A stretch of 48,637 nucleotides of DNA from Agromyces mediolanus (lineage in GTDB: Bacteria; Actinomycetota; Actinomycetes; Actinomycetales; Microbacteriaceae): NCBI RefSeq assembly GCF_023715325.1, contig NZ_JAMBNX010000015.1, positions 1-48,637 of the forward strand, read 5' to 3'. Below are positions 1-8,797 of the stretch, in pieces (within the stretch, counting starts at the first letter, position 1; every line of letters starts with the position of its first letter). Under the pieces are notes generated by a model, which had not been told where the DNA came from, ran no database searches, and saw only the letters and a list, made by a program, of their open reading frames with translations. The position numbers and the translations under genes were made by a program.

Positions 1-373
1 CGAGTTCCGCGACGGGGATGCCGCCCCGGGACTCCGCATGGTGGGTTTCGGTGTGGACGTACAGCTCGGGGTGCGCGTCGGCGAGGGCGAAGGCCTGCCG
101 GTACGCGTCGAGCTGTGCGGCGTGCATCCGGTTGGATTCCAATAGCGCGCCCTCGGCGGCATCGAGGGTGGCCTGCAGCTCGGCGAACACCGCCCGCGAC
201 CCGCCCGCCGCCGACGCCGCCCGCCACCCATCCAACGACGGCCAGTCCGGGTCAGCCCACTCCCCGGGCACACCGCTCACAGCCGGGCCAGCCAGGCCAA
301 CCAGGCCAGCCAGGTCGGCCGGGCCAGCCGGGTCGGCCGGGCCAGCCGGGTCGACGGGATGCTGCGCGCTCAT
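1..373 (-). CDS. DUF222/HNH endonuclease family protein, N-terminal part (runs off the window)
   Basis: Reading frame open from ATG at 373 to the left edge (124 codons, no stop), so the gene is truncated by the window. The protein starts MSAQHPVDPAGPADPAG, then a low-complexity Ala-Gly-Pro-Asp stretch, then a helical region (RAVFAELQATLDAAEGALLE, then MHAAQLDAYRQAFALADAHP). That region resembles the start of the DUF222 domain found in actinobacterial HNH endonuclease-like proteins (13E12-repeat family), which are multicopy in Microbacteriaceae. The HNH motif itself would lie outside the window, so the assignment rests on N-terminal similarity only. A TAGTCT hexamer six bases before the ATG and a LexA-like palindrome just upstream suggest a leaderless, possibly SOS-controlled transcript. 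Confidence 0.6.
   Translation of the reverse strand, partial: MSAQHPVDPAGPADPAGPADLAGLVGLAGPAVSGVPGEWADPDWPSLDGWRAASAAGGSRAVFAELQATLDAAEGALLESNRMHAAQLDAYRQAFALADAHPELYVHTETHHAESRGGIPVAEL
305..358. repeat. 18-bp in-frame tandem repeat in the HNH gene N-terminus
   Basis: Three adjacent 18-bp units (305-322, 323-340, 341-358), two nearly identical and the third degenerate, based on gccagccgggtcggccgg. They encode repeated (D)PAGPA blocks at residues about 6-23 of the DUF222/HNH protein. The unit is a multiple of three, so copy changes keep the frame. Confidence 0.75.
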
Positions 374-385
374 GCACCCAGACTA
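374..385 (-). promoter_or_regulatory. -10 element and six-base spacer of the HNH gene (probable leaderless start)
   Basis: On the minus strand TAGTCT (380-385) is followed by six bases and then the ATG at 373. This places the expected transcription start on the A of the start codon. No Shine-Dalgarno sequence fits in the gap. Confidence 0.5.
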
Positions 386-401
386 TCGAACACACCTTCG
401 A
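386..401. promoter_or_regulatory. LexA/SOS-box-like palindrome
   Basis: TCGAACACACCTTCGA fits the actinobacterial/Gram-positive LexA box TCGAAC-N4-GTTCGA with one mismatch in the right half (CTTCGA). It lies directly upstream of the -10 hexamer of the HNH gene, where a repressor would block RNA polymerase. LexA control of related 13E12-family genes is known from mycobacteria. Function here is inferred. Confidence 0.5.
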
Positions 402-451
402 AACTCGACACCGAAGTGGCGCTGTGGAGAACTCGGCGACGCCCTCAGCCC

Positions 452-856
452 TCAACCCTCAGCGGGCAGCCAGTTCAGCCTCGACAGCATCCGCTCGAAC
501 TCGTCGCGGATGAGTGATCGCTCCTGCTGGCTCCACGTTGCCGTCCGCGAGTTCGTGCCTCGCGACACCAGCTCCAGGAGCTGCGGGCCGAGGAGTCGTC
601 GTTGCTCATCCGTCGTCAGGTCGACGAGGTCTTCCTCCGCGACCCGCAGGTCGACGATGAGCACCGCATCGCGGCGTTCGTATCGGACGAACGAGCGCGG
701 CGACAGCTCTCGCGGCATCGATCGCAACGCGACGAACAGCGCGTCCGAGACCGCTTCGGTCGCCCGCGCGAACGCGGCCGACGAATCCGAGAGCTCGTGC
801 GCCAGTTCACGCACGTCGCCGATCCAGCCCGTGTCGCTGGTGGTGTCGAACTCCAT
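452..856 (-). CDS. Hypothetical protein (134 aa)
   Basis: I do not recognise this protein. It begins MEFDTTSDTGWIGDVREL, is acidic and probably mostly helical, has no signal peptide or membrane segment, and ends NWLPAEG. The N-terminal half (ELAHELSDSSAAFARATEAV) could form an amphipathic helix; the middle (SFVRYERRDAVLIVDLRVAE) looks like beta strand. The ATG at 856 lies 15 bases after the NUDIX stop with a G-rich sequence (GGGCGG) in the gap, so it is probably the last gene of a glyS-NUDIX-hypothetical transcription unit. Codon use resembles its neighbours. It is a real gene by position and third-base GC, but the function is unknown. Confidence 0.6.
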   Translation of the reverse strand: MEFDTTSDTGWIGDVRELAHELSDSSAAFARATEAVSDALFVALRSMPRELSPRSFVRYERRDAVLIVDLRVAEEDLVDLTTDEQRRLLGPQLLELVSRGTNSRTATWSQQERSLIRDEFERMLSRLNWLPAEG

Positions 857-871
857 GTCGCCCGCGCCGCC

Positions 872-1327
872 CTAGTCGATGAGTCCGCTCGCGGCCAGGC
901 GCCGGAGCACCTCGGCCCCAGCAGGCGGGCAGCGGTCGAGCTCGGCCGTCGTCACCCAGTGCAGCGCGCCGACCTCGGCCGACGCCCGAGGCGAGGCATC
1001 CGTCCGCGTCAGGAAGACGCGCATGCGGACCATCCGCCCGTCCGGCTCGCCGTGCGCCTGCGTGACGACCTCGAAGAGCTCATCGAGCTCGACGGGGTCG
1101 AGCTCGAGCGAGACCTCCTCACGGGCCTCGCGGGCGGCCGCCTCGGCGGCCGTCTCGCCCGGGTCGATCTTGCCGCCCGGCATGTAATGCACCTCGCGCT
1201 CGCGGGCCGTCACCATGAGCACCCGGCGATCGCGGACGAGCGCGATCGCCGCGACGAGGAGATCGGGCAGGGCGGATGCCTCGGGCGCACCCGAGCCGGA
1301 TTCCGAGCCGTCGACCGTCGTCACCAC
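872..1327 (-). CDS. NUDIX hydrolase (8-oxo-dGTPase/MutT-like)
   Basis: About 151 aa from a GTG at 1327. Residues 51-74 form a Nudix box, G52-x5-E58-x7-R66-E67-x2-E70-E71, the metal-binding motif of enzymes that hydrolyse nucleoside diphosphates linked to another moiety. The only departure is Ser73 for the usual Gly after EEV. The upstream strand DLLVAAIALVRDRRVLMVTA and the HYMPGGKIDPGE context resemble (d)NTP pyrophosphohydrolases that sanitise nucleotides, but substrate cannot be read from sequence. The frame stays open upstream to an ATG at 1420 inside glyS; I prefer the GTG pair at 1327/1324 because glyS stops at 1338 and the extra residues are basic and unlike the family. It is probably cotranscribed with glyS, 10 bases downstream. 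Confidence 0.85.
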   Translation of the reverse strand: MVTTVDGSESGSGAPEASALPDLLVAAIALVRDRRVLMVTAREREVHYMPGGKIDPGETAAEAAAREAREEVSLELDPVELDELFEVVTQAHGEPDGRMVRMRVFLTRTDASPRASAEVGALHWVTTAELDRCPPAGAEVLRRLAASGLID

Positions 1328-1337
1328 GAGCTCAGGG

Positions 1338-2723
1338 TCAGGCGCCGAGCAGGCGCGTCGCCAGGTAGCCCTCGAGCTCGGCGAGCGGCACGCGTTCCTG
1401 CGACATGGTGTCGCGGTCACGCACCGTCACCGCGTCGTCGTCGAGCGAGTCGAAGTCGACCGTGATGCAGAACGGGGTGCCGATCTCGTCCTGACGGCGG
1501 TAGCGGCGGCCGATGGCGCCGGCGTCGTCGAAGTCGATGTTCCAGGTGCGGCGCAGCTTCGCGGCGAGGTCGCGAGCGAGCGGCGAGAGCTTCTCGTTGC
1601 GCGACAGCGGCAGCACGGCGGCCTTCACCGGGGCGAGGCGCGGGTCGAGCTTCAGCACGGTGCGCTGGTCGGTGCCGCCCTTCGCGTTCTGCACCTCCTC
1701 GACGTGGTACGCGTCGACGAGGAACGCCATCAGGGCACGCGTGAGGCCGAACGCCGGCTCGATCACGTACGGCACCCAGCGCTCGTTCTTCGACTGGTCG
1801 AAGTACGACAGGTCTTTGCCGGAGTGCTTCGAGTGCGTCGACAGGTCGAAGTCGGTGCGGTTCGCGACGCCCATGAGCTCGCCCCACTCGCCGCCGGTGA
1901 AGCCGAAGCGGTACTCGATGTCGATCGTGCGCTTCGAGTAGTGGCTGAGCTTCTCTTTCGGGTGCTCGTACTGCCGGATGTTCTCGGGGTCGATGCCGAG
2001 GTCGGTGAACCAGTCCCAGCAGTGCTGGATCCAGTAGTCGAACCACTCCTCGTCGGTGCCGGGCTCGACGAAGTACTCCATCTCCATCTGCTCGAACTCG
2101 CGGGTGCGGAAGATGAAGTTGCCCGGCGTGATCTCGTTGCGGAAGCTCTTGCCGATCTGCGCGATGCCGAACGGGGGCTTCATGCGCGCCGCCTGCAGCA
2201 CGTTCGCGAAGTTCACGAAGATGCCCTGCGCGGTCTCGGGGCGCAGGTAGTGCAGGCCCGACTCGTCGTCGACGACGCCGAGGTAGGTCTTCAGCAGGCC
2301 CGAGAACGCGCGCGGCTCGGTCCACTGTCCGCGCGTGCCGCAGTTCGGGCAGACGATCTCGGCGAGGCCGCCCTCGGGCTCGCGGCCCTTCTTGGCCTCG
2401 AAGGCCTCGATGAGGTGGTCTTCCCGGAAGCGCTTGTGACAGCTGAGGCACTCGATGAGCGGGTCGCTGAACACCTCGACGTGGCCGGAGGCCTCCCACA
2501 CCTGACGGGGCAGGATCACGCTCGAGTCGAGGCCGACGATGTCGTCGCGCTGCTGCACCATGTAGCGCCACCACTGGCGCTTGATGTTCTCCTTCAGCTC
2601 GACGCCGAGGGGGCCGTAGTCCCACGCGGAGCGCGAGCCGCCGTAGATCTCACCGGCTTGGAAGACGAACCCGCGGTGCTGGGCGAGGGTGATGACGGCG
2701 TCGAGCGTGCTGGGTGCGGCCAC
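1338..2723 (-). CDS. glyS: Glycyl-tRNA synthetase (class II, homodimeric alpha2 type)
   Basis: A 461-aa protein that charges tRNA-Gly in the cytoplasm. The N-terminus ([20 protein letters not shown], then [11 protein letters not shown]) is the class II motif 1 region typical of the eukaryote-like single-chain bacterial GlyRS. A structural zinc site is visible as C92-x2-C95 and C125-x2-C128. Motif 2 ([20 protein letters not shown]) and motif 3 ([16 protein letters not shown]) are intact, and a C-terminal anticodon-binding region follows. The start is a GTG at 2723 preceded by GGAG eight bases upstream; the frame continues upstream without plausible protein. Divergent from the hydrolase/MprF pair. 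NUDIX and a hypothetical gene follow on the same strand. Confidence 0.97.
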   Translation of the reverse strand: MAAPSTLDAVITLAQHRGFVFQAGEIYGGSRSAWDYGPLGVELKENIKRQWWRYMVQQRDDIVGLDSSVILPRQVWEASGHVEVFSDPLIECLSCHKRFREDHLIEAFEAKKGREPEGGLAEIVCPNCGTRGQWTEPRAFSGLLKTYLGVVDDESGLHYLRPETAQGIFVNFANVLQAARMKPPFGIAQIGKSFRNEITPGNFIFRTREFEQMEMEYFVEPGTDEEWFDYWIQHCWDWFTDLGIDPENIRQYEHPKEKLSHYSKRTIDIEYRFGFTGGEWGELMGVANRTDFDLSTHSKHSGKDLSYFDQSKNERWVPYVIEPAFGLTRALMAFLVDAYHVEEVQNAKGGTDQRTVLKLDPRLAPVKAAVLPLSRNEKLSPLARDLAAKLRRTWNIDFDDAGAIGRRYRRQDEIGTPFCITVDFDSLDDDAVTVRDRDTMSQERVPLAELEGYLATRLLGA

Positions 2724-2834
2724 GGTGGCTCCAATGGTCGGTGAAGGGGGTTCAGATGCAATCCTACGGAAATCCTCGGGCGCCTGGCCCCAGCCCGCTA
2801 CCCTGTGCTCAACGCGGGGGGACTGGGGGGTCGC
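2724..2834. promoter_or_regulatory. Divergent promoter region between glyS and the hydrolase/MprF operon
   Basis: Minus strand: TAGGAT at 2761-2766 is a strong -10 candidate for glyS, giving a leader of about 30 bases. Plus strand: TACCCT at 2799-2804 is a -10 candidate for the hydrolase gene, with a G-rich ribosome-binding stretch at about 2824-2830. I see no convincing -35 hexamer for either. Confidence 0.5.
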
Positions 2835-4136
2835 ATGCTGGACGCGCTGCTCGAGGTGAGCGTGATCGACGGCTGGTTCCCGATCGCCCTCTCGGTGCTG
2901 GCCGTGCTCCTGCTGCTCTACCTCCTCGGCCGCGAGCGCAGCGGCGGTTGGGTGATGACGGCGATCGTCATCCTCATCGTCGGCGGCCTCATCGGCGGCG
3001 CGGCACTGTGGCTGTGCGTGAACCTGTTGGACCTCTTCGGAGGCCCCGTCGCCGACGCCGCATGGCTGTGGGTGCCGCTCGCTTCGGGTGCGATCCTCCT
3101 CGCGATCTGGAACCTCTGGCGCTCGCGCTGGTGGCGCAAGCTCATCGCGCTCATGGCCATCCCGGTCTTCGCGGTCACCGCGGCCGTCGGCGTGAACGCC
3201 GCGTACGGCATCGACACCACGATCGGCGCGATGCTCGGCATCTCGACGGCGGACCCGATCGACATTCCGCCGCCGGATCCCGCCGAGACGAGCGATCCCG
3301 CCGAGCCGCTGTACGCCACCTGGAAGCCGCCGGCCGATCTGCCGGCGCACGGCGAGACGGGACTCGTGCCGGGCGGCATCCCGAACACGAACTCGGGATT
3401 CGACGCGCGGCCGGCGCAGCTCTACCTGCCGCCGGCGGCCCTCGTCGCCGACGCACCGCGGCTGCCGCTCGTGATCATGATGATGGGCCAGCCGGGCGAT
3501 CCCGATCCGCAGTTCATCGCGAAGGTGCTCGACGAGCACGCGGCCGCCCACGACGGCCTCGCGCCGATCGCCCTCGTCGTCGATCAGCTCGGCGATCCGG
3601 CGGACGACCCCATGTGCCTCGATACGGACCTCGGGAAGGCGGAGAGCTACGTGATGCAGGATGTCGTGCCCTGGGCCCGCGAGCACCTCGACGTGCTGCG
3701 GGGCGCCGCGAGCTGGACCGTCGCCGGCTACTCCAACGGCGGCGGCTGCGCCGCCTACTTCGGGGCCAAGTACCCGGAGGTCTTCGGGAACCTCCTCTCC
3801 GTCTCGCCCGTCGAGTACGCGGGCGCCGAGCACCCGCAGGACACGCTGCGCGACGTCTTCGGCGGCGACCAGGCCGCCTACGACGCCGTGAAGCCCGTGA
3901 ACATCATGGCGGCGAAGGCCCCGTACGCCGACACGACGGCGATCTTCACGGCGGGCGAGAACGATCCGGCCTACGTCGCGAGCGCGGAGGCGCTGGCGGA
4001 TGCCGCGACCATCGCCGGGATGGCGACGACGACGTTCATCGTGCCCGGCGCCGACCACGGCGTCTCCGCTCTCCTCGGCGGGCTGGACGAGGGCTTCGAC
4101 GTGCTGTACCCACGGCTCGGGCTGGTGGCGCCGTGA
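2835..4136 (+). CDS. Membrane-anchored alpha/beta hydrolase (esterase-D-like)
   Basis: A 433-aa protein from ATG 2835, preceded by GGGGGG. An upstream in-frame GTG at 2805 abuts the TACCCT -10 element and is unlikely to be used. About four membrane segments fill residues 1-125 (for example [19 protein letters not shown] and [20 protein letters not shown]). An extracytoplasmic alpha/beta-hydrolase domain follows, with nucleophile elbow GYSNGGG (Ser near residue 300), an acid candidate in ENDPAY and a His in GADHGVSAL. Its stop overlaps the start of the MprF-like gene (GTGA), so the two are translationally coupled. In other Gram-positives, hydrolases beside aminoacyl-PG synthases remove the amino acid from the lipid (AhyD-type alanyl-PG hydrolase). 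That role is a reasonable inference here; a general esterase is possible. Confidence 0.8.
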   Translation: MLDALLEVSVIDGWFPIALSVLAVLLLLYLLGRERSGGWVMTAIVILIVGGLIGGAALWLCVNLLDLFGGPVADAAWLWVPLASGAILLAIWNLWRSRWWRKLIALMAIPVFAVTAAVGVNAAYGIDTTIGAMLGISTADPIDIPPPDPAETSDPAEPLYATWKPPADLPAHGETGLVPGGIPNTNSGFDARPAQLYLPPAALVADAPRLPLVIMMMGQPGDPDPQFIAKVLDEHAAAHDGLAPIALVVDQLGDPADDPMCLDTDLGKAESYVMQDVVPWAREHLDVLRGAASWTVAGYSNGGGCAAYFGAKYPEVFGNLLSVSPVEYAGAEHPQDTLRDVFGGDQAAYDAVKPVNIMAAKAPYADTTAIFTAGENDPAYVASAEALADAATIAGMATTTFIVPGADHGVSALLGGLDEGFDVLYPRLGLVAP

Positions 4137-6715
4137 GCGCGGGGGCCGAGCAGCGGCCGGGCGGAGGCGCCCAGGCCGTGCTCGACGCGGAGCCCGTCGG
4201 CCGGCTCCGATCGACCGGCGAGGCGCTCGGGCAGTTCGCCCGGCGCATCCCGTTCAGTCTCGCCTTCGCGCTGCTCCTGATCGTGACGGCCGCGCTCGCC
4301 GGCACGATCGCCGGCCCGCCCTCCCAGGCGACGGAGGCGCAGTGGGCCGCGGGCGTGCAGACGACGATCGACGCGGGCCGGTGGTGGACCGTGCTGAGCG
4401 CGCTCCTCATCCCGTGGGACCCGTTCCAGCTCGTCGCCGGCGTGCTCGCGGCCGTGCTGCTGCTCGGCATCGCGGAACGACGGATGGGCACCGCCCGCAC
4501 CGTGCTCGCCCTCCTCGTGACCGGCGCGATCGGCGTGCTCGTCGGCGTCCTGCTGCAGTGGGTCGGCTCGCTCGCCGGCGAGTGGTGGGCGAGCGGCACC
4601 TCGGTCGACCTCACGCTCGACCCGCTCACCGGCGTCGCGGGCGCGCTGATCACCGCGACCGCGTTCATGGGGCCGCTGTGGCGCCGCCGGTTCCGAGTCG
4701 TGACGCTCGCGTTCCTCTGCATCTTCGTGCTGTACGACGGCGACTCCTCCGATGTGTACCGGCTCATCGCGGTGCTCGTGGCCGGCCCCTTCGGCGCACT
4801 GCTCGCGCGCGACGCATCCGTGCTCCGCATCCCGCGCAGCTCGCACCGCGAGACGCGCACCCTCATCGCCGCCGTGGTCGCGGTCACCGGCCTCGGCCCG
4901 GTGGTCGCCTTCGCGACCCGCACCGAGCTGACCCCCTTCGCCTTCGGCTCCTTCCTCTTCGCGGATCAGCCCGTCGACCTCGACGCCGTCGAGCGCAGCT
5001 GCGGCGACACGGCCCCGCTCGCGGAGGAGTGCCTGCGCCAGTTGACCCTGCTCTCGGCGCAAGGGGTGGGGATGTTCCTGCTCTCCTTCCTGCCGGTCGT
5101 GCTGCTGCTCCTCGCGGCCTGGGGACTGCACCAGGGCCGGCGCTTCGCGCTCTGGCTCGCCATCGCGGTGAACGCCGCCATCCTGCTGTTCGCACGCCCC
5201 GCCTTCGAGGTCACGAACGAACTGGGCGACCTCGACTCGGGCGACTGGTCGGTGTTCGACCTCGGCGAGCTCCTCGTCTGGCTCGCGGCGATCGCGCTCT
5301 TGCCGATCGCGGTGATCGTGCTGCTCGTCGTGACCCGGCGGCACTTCCGGATCCGCCTGCAGCGGCGGGCGCTGGGGCGCTTCGTCGCGATCGTCGGGGG
5401 CTCGTTCGTGGTGCTGGCCGTCGTCTACCTCGCCGTGGGCCTCACGACGATCCGGGAGTACTGGCCGCAGGCGACGCCCGGCGACGTCGCCCTCGACACG
5501 CTCAAGCGCTTCGTGCCGCCGCACTTCCTCGCGGCGACGGACCCCATCGTGCTGCCCGGGCACGACTTCGCGAGCTTCCTCTACGAGTGGGTCGGGGTGC
5601 TCTTCTGGACCGTCTTCGTCGTCGCGGCCGTGCGGGTGATGCACCGCCCGGCCGGGCCGGTCGCCGAGGGCGACGAGGCGCGGCTGCGGGCGCTGCTGCA
5701 CCGGTACGGTGGCGGCACGCTCGGCTTCATGACGACCTGGCCAGGCAACACGCCATGGTTCAGCGAGGATGGCGAGGCGGCCGTCGCCTACCGCGAGATC
5801 AACGGCGTCGCCATCACGATGTCCGACCCGGTCTGCGCGCCCGAGCGGCTCGAACGCACCGTGCGCGAGTTCGCCGCGTTCTGCGACTCGCGCAACTGGA
5901 GTCCCGTGTTCTACAGCGTGCACGACGAGCTGCTGCCCGTCTTCGACGAGCTCGGCTGGCAGCACATGTCGGTCGGCGAGGAGACCGTCGTGCGGACGAC
6001 CGGGCTCGAGCTCACCGGCAAACCCTGGCAGAAGGTGCGGCAGGCCCTGAACCGCGGCATCAAGGAGGGCATGACGACCGTCTGGGCGAGCTGGGACGAG
6101 CTGCCCCGACCCACGGTCGCCGAGATCACCGCGATCTCCGAGGAGTGGGTCGCCGAGAAGGAACTGCCCGAGATGGGCTTCACGCTCGGCGGGATGGCGG
6201 AGCTGAAGGACCCCGAGGTGCGACTCATGCTCGCGGTCGGGCCCGACGGCCGACTGCAGGCGGTGACGAGCTGGCTGCCCGTGCACCGCGACGGCGAGGT
6301 CGTCGGGTGGACGATCGACTTCATGCGCCGGGCCGACGGCTCGATGAACGGCATCATGGAGTTCCTCATCGCCTCCGCCGCCCTGCACATGAAAGAGGCC
6401 GGCGCCGAGGTGCTGAGCCTCTCGGGCGCGCCGCTCGCCACGAAGCCGCTCGCCCCGGGCGAGGAGCCGCCCCCGCCGACCGCGATGAGCCGACTGCTCG
6501 AGTGGCTCGGACGCACGCTCGAACCCGCCTACGGCTTCTCCTCGCTGTTCCGCTTCAAGGCGAAGTTCAACCCCGAGTACCGCACGATCTCGATGAGCTA
6601 CGCCGACCCCCTGATGCTGCCCGCGATCGGCGTCGCGGTCGGCAAGGCGTACCTGCCGGAGGTGTCACCCAAGGAGGCGATGGCACTCGTGCGCACCCTC
6701 ACCCGCGCGGAGTGA
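4133..6715 (+). CDS. mprF: MprF-like aminoacyl-phosphatidylglycerol/lipid synthase (DUF2156)
   Basis: An 860-aa protein starting at a GTG that overlaps the hydrolase stop. Roughly the first 520 residues are polytopic membrane, beginning [19 protein letters not shown]; the first six or so segments are reminiscent of a rhomboid-like fold. The C-terminal 320 residues are the cytoplasmic LPG_synthase_C/DUF2156 domain, with [50 protein letters not shown] and [17 protein letters not shown]. The family transfers an amino acid from aminoacyl-tRNA to a membrane lipid head group, lowering surface charge and protecting against cationic peptides. The amino acid (Lys or Ala) cannot be read from sequence. 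The frame is open far upstream, but only this start gives protein-like sequence. Confidence 0.88.
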   Translation: MSAGAEQRPGGGAQAVLDAEPVGRLRSTGEALGQFARRIPFSLAFALLLIVTAALAGTIAGPPSQATEAQWAAGVQTTIDAGRWWTVLSALLIPWDPFQLVAGVLAAVLLLGIAERRMGTARTVLALLVTGAIGVLVGVLLQWVGSLAGEWWASGTSVDLTLDPLTGVAGALITATAFMGPLWRRRFRVVTLAFLCIFVLYDGDSSDVYRLIAVLVAGPFGALLARDASVLRIPRSSHRETRTLIAAVVAVTGLGPVVAFATRTELTPFAFGSFLFADQPVDLDAVERSCGDTAPLAEECLRQLTLLSAQGVGMFLLSFLPVVLLLLAAWGLHQGRRFALWLAIAVNAAILLFARPAFEVTNELGDLDSGDWSVFDLGELLVWLAAIALLPIAVIVLLVVTRRHFRIRLQRRALGRFVAIVGGSFVVLAVVYLAVGLTTIREYWPQATPGDVALDTLKRFVPPHFLAATDPIVLPGHDFASFLYEWVGVLFWTVFVVAAVRVMHRPAGPVAEGDEARLRALLHRYGGGTLGFMTTWPGNTPWFSEDGEAAVAYREINGVAITMSDPVCAPERLERTVREFAAFCDSRNWSPVFYSVHDELLPVFDELGWQHMSVGEETVVRTTGLELTGKPWQKVRQALNRGIKEGMTTVWASWDELPRPTVAEITAISEEWVAEKELPEMGFTLGGMAELKDPEVRLMLAVGPDGRLQAVTSWLPVHRDGEVVGWTIDFMRRADGSMNGIMEFLIASAALHMKEAGAEVLSLSGAPLATKPLAPGEEPPPPTAMSRLLEWLGRTLEPAYGFSSLFRFKAKFNPEYRTISMSYADPLMLPAIGVAVGKAYLPEVSPKEAMALVRTLTRAE

Positions 6716-6721
6716 CGGGCG

Positions 6722-6934
6722 TGGTTCGCTGAGCTCGTCGAAGCGGGGTTGCGTGGTTCGCTGAGCTCGTCGAAGCGGGGTCGGGCTGGGTGGTTCGCTG
6801 AGCTCGTCGAAGCGGGGTCGGGCCGGGTGGTTCGCTGAGCTTGTCGAAGCGGGGTCGGGCTGGGGCGCTTCGACGAGCTCAGCGAACCAGGACGGGACCG
6901 GCGGGCTGGGGCGCTTCGACAAGCTCAGCGAACC
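6722..6934. repeat. Cluster of REP-like elements (4 direct + 2 inverted copies)
   Basis: Four direct copies of tggttcgctgagctcgtcga followed by agcgggg lie at 6722-6748, 6754-6780, 6791-6817 and 6828-6854. The last has a C-to-T change (cttgtcgaagc). Two inverted copies (cgcttcgacgagctcagcga then acca) lie at 6866-6889 and 6911-6934. They fill the space between two convergent genes, so direct and inverted copies can pair in RNA from either strand and could act as a bidirectional terminator or mRNA end. The same core, cttcgacgagctcag, recurs inside hemL at 29471-29610. Confidence 0.85.
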
Positions 6935-6941
6935 AGGACGC

Positions 6942-8717
6942 TCAGGGCTTGCCGAACAGGCCGATGCCGTAGTCGTGCAGGAGTTCGTACGCCTCGGCGT
7001 ACGTCTCGGGCTGCTCCTGGTCGGGCGCGCCGTACTTCGCGAGCAGGATGCCGAGCAGCCCCCGGGCCGGCGGGCTCAGCGGCTTGTCCTGGTGCGTGTG
7101 CGCCGGATGCGGGGCATCCTTCTCGGGATTCGGCGGCGTGTACTGCGGATGCGTCGTCGGCCAGTCCGACGGATGCCTGGGCTGGTCGAGGTTCACGACG
7201 TCGAAGAGGTCGTTCACGCCGACGTCGCGCCGGGTGAGCGGTTTCAACCCGTGCAGCCGGCTCAGGGTCGACACGACGGAGGCGTGCTGCATCTCGGTGT
7301 TCACGACGGTGCCCGCGCGTGTGTACGCGGACACGGCGATGGCCGGCACGCGGCATCCGAGCCGGTCGAACTCGAAGCCCATCTCGCCGGGCTTCGCGTC
7401 CTCGTGCGGCGGTACCGCCCCGGGTGGGGGCACATGGTCGTAGGTGCCGCCGTGCTCGTCGAAGGTGATGAGCAGCATCGTGTTCACGGCGTTCGAGCCC
7501 TTCGGCGCGGCGCTCTCCTTGATTGCCGTGTAGATGTCGTGGATGAGGGCCTCGCCCGCGCGGACATCGGAGACGGCGCTGTCGATGACTTCCTGGCCGT
7601 CGACGTCGCTCTCCCGGAGCACGCCGAACGGCGGGTGGAAGTCGTTGTGGTTGTAGACCATCCGCGGCTCGATGAACGCGTACGCCGGCAGGGTGCCGCG
7701 CTTCACGTCCTCGTAGAAGTCGGCCATCGTCGCGAAGCGTTCGGTGCGCCAGTACTTCTCGAGCACCGGAGCGTGCAGCACGCCGGTGAACGACACGATC
7801 TGCAGTTCGTCGAAGTAGACGCGCCACGGGATGCCCGCCTCCTCGAGGCGGTTGAAGATCGTCGGGGAGGCCGGGGCGTCGAGCCACTTGCGGTAGCCGC
7901 CGTCGCCCTGGTTCGTGACGAAGCCGTGCGAGGTCGAGGCGTGGAAGAAGGAGCGGTTGCAGAACGTCTGCGACGGCACCGCGCAGTACCAGTGGTCGAA
8001 CACGGCGAACTCGCTCGCGAGGGTCGACAGCACGGGCAGCATCTCTGGCGAGAAGGAGCCCATGATCTGCCGCGCCTCCGCGGCCGTCGGCTCGGCGCCC
8101 TTCCTCAGCCGCCGGTAGTTGACGTGGTAGTCCTTCAGGAAGCCGCTCATCTTCGGCTGCTCGCCGCGCTTCGGGGCGTTGTACGGCGCCAGCATCTCGT
8201 CGACGTAGAGCTCGGCGTTCGTGGCCGGGTCGATCGTGTCGAAGATCTGGGTGTTGACGTGCGGGTACTCCTCGCCCGGGTCGGGGTCGGGCTTGCTCAT
8301 GATCTGGTCGGTGGGGCCGTCGTAGACGTGAGCGGGCACGCGGGTGCCGTCGGGCCCGACGTTGCCGTAGTCGCCGAAGGCGAGGCCGTCGAAGTCCTGC
8401 CCGGCGGGGAGCGAGTCGGGCGTGTAGAGCCAGCCCAGCAGGTTGTCGAAGGAGCGGTTCTCACCCATGACGACGACGAGGTGGTCGAAGCCGGGCTCGG
8501 AGCGCGGCACGAGGCCGGCGAAGTCGTCGGTGCCCTCGGCGAACCCCGCGCGGTGACCGATCGCCGCGCCGATCGCGGCACCGGCACCGCCGCCGACGAC
8601 GGCGCCCGCAGCGGCCGCCCCGCCGATCTTCAGGAAGTCGCGACGCGAGCGGCGGGGCTCGGAGGCCGGCGCGGATGCCGCGTCGGAACTCGAGCTCGGA
8701 TCGTCTCGTTCGGTCAT
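6942..8717 (-). CDS. Tat-exported phosphoesterase (phospholipase C / acid phosphatase family, PF04185-like)
   Basis: A 591-aa protein from ATG 8717, preceded by GAGGGGG. Residues about 20-55 are a classic twin-arginine signal: PRRSRRDFLKIGG, then a hydrophobic Ala/Gly-rich stretch (AAAAGAVVGGGAGAAIGAAI). The mature enzyme has family hallmarks: VVVMGENRSFDNLLGW (metal-binding E-N-R-S-F-D), VFDHWYCAVPSQTFCNR, TFDEHGGTYDHVPPP and VPAIAVSAYTRAG. Members hydrolyse phosphocholine lipids or phosphomonoesters outside the membrane; the substrate is not predictable. The neighbouring MprF-like enzyme also acts on lipids, but the genes are convergent. TACACT at 8762-8767 is the likely -10. Confidence 0.9.
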   Translation of the reverse strand: MTERDDPSSSSDAASAPASEPRRSRRDFLKIGGAAAAGAVVGGGAGAAIGAAIGHRAGFAEGTDDFAGLVPRSEPGFDHLVVVMGENRSFDNLLGWLYTPDSLPAGQDFDGLAFGDYGNVGPDGTRVPAHVYDGPTDQIMSKPDPDPGEEYPHVNTQIFDTIDPATNAELYVDEMLAPYNAPKRGEQPKMSGFLKDYHVNYRRLRKGAEPTAAEARQIMGSFSPEMLPVLSTLASEFAVFDHWYCAVPSQTFCNRSFFHASTSHGFVTNQGDGGYRKWLDAPASPTIFNRLEEAGIPWRVYFDELQIVSFTGVLHAPVLEKYWRTERFATMADFYEDVKRGTLPAYAFIEPRMVYNHNDFHPPFGVLRESDVDGQEVIDSAVSDVRAGEALIHDIYTAIKESAAPKGSNAVNTMLLITFDEHGGTYDHVPPPGAVPPHEDAKPGEMGFEFDRLGCRVPAIAVSAYTRAGTVVNTEMQHASVVSTLSRLHGLKPLTRRDVGVNDLFDVVNLDQPRHPSDWPTTHPQYTPPNPEKDAPHPAHTHQDKPLSPPARGLLGILLAKYGAPDQEQPETYAEAYELLHDYGIGLFGKP

Positions 8718-8761
8718 CGGCGCCCCCTCGTCGAACGCGGCCGCGGCGCCGCGTGTGTGCG

Positions 8762-8767
8762 AGTGTA
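8762..8767 (-). promoter_or_regulatory. -10 element of the phosphoesterase gene
   Basis: TACACT on the minus strand, about 45 bases before the ATG at 8717, giving a leader that carries the GAGGGGG ribosome-binding site. No clear -35 hexamer. Confidence 0.4.
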
Positions 8768-8797
8768 CCGAGGCGGCGGCTCCGCCGACCCGCCGGT

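Noticed and set aside
18..875. 285-codon plus-strand frame at the left end
   Set aside because: It has Ser/Arg-rich shadow composition and lies opposite the HNH and hypothetical genes, which have better starts and promoters.
1328..1420. Longer NUDIX protein starting at 1420 inside glyS
   Set aside because: The extra N-terminal 31 residues are Arg/Ser/Cys-rich and unlike NUDIX leaders. They would overlap glyS by 83 bases.
2714..4132. A continuous plus-strand frame joining the region before the hydrolase to the MprF-like protein
   Set aside because: The part before 4133 is Arg-rich and non-protein-like, while the hydrolase is encoded in another frame. The GTG at 4133 gives the proper MprF-like start.
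6722..6934. Possible CRISPR array
   Set aside because: Units are spaced unevenly (about 31-37 bases), occur in both orientations, have no unique spacers of constant length, and no cas genes lie nearby.
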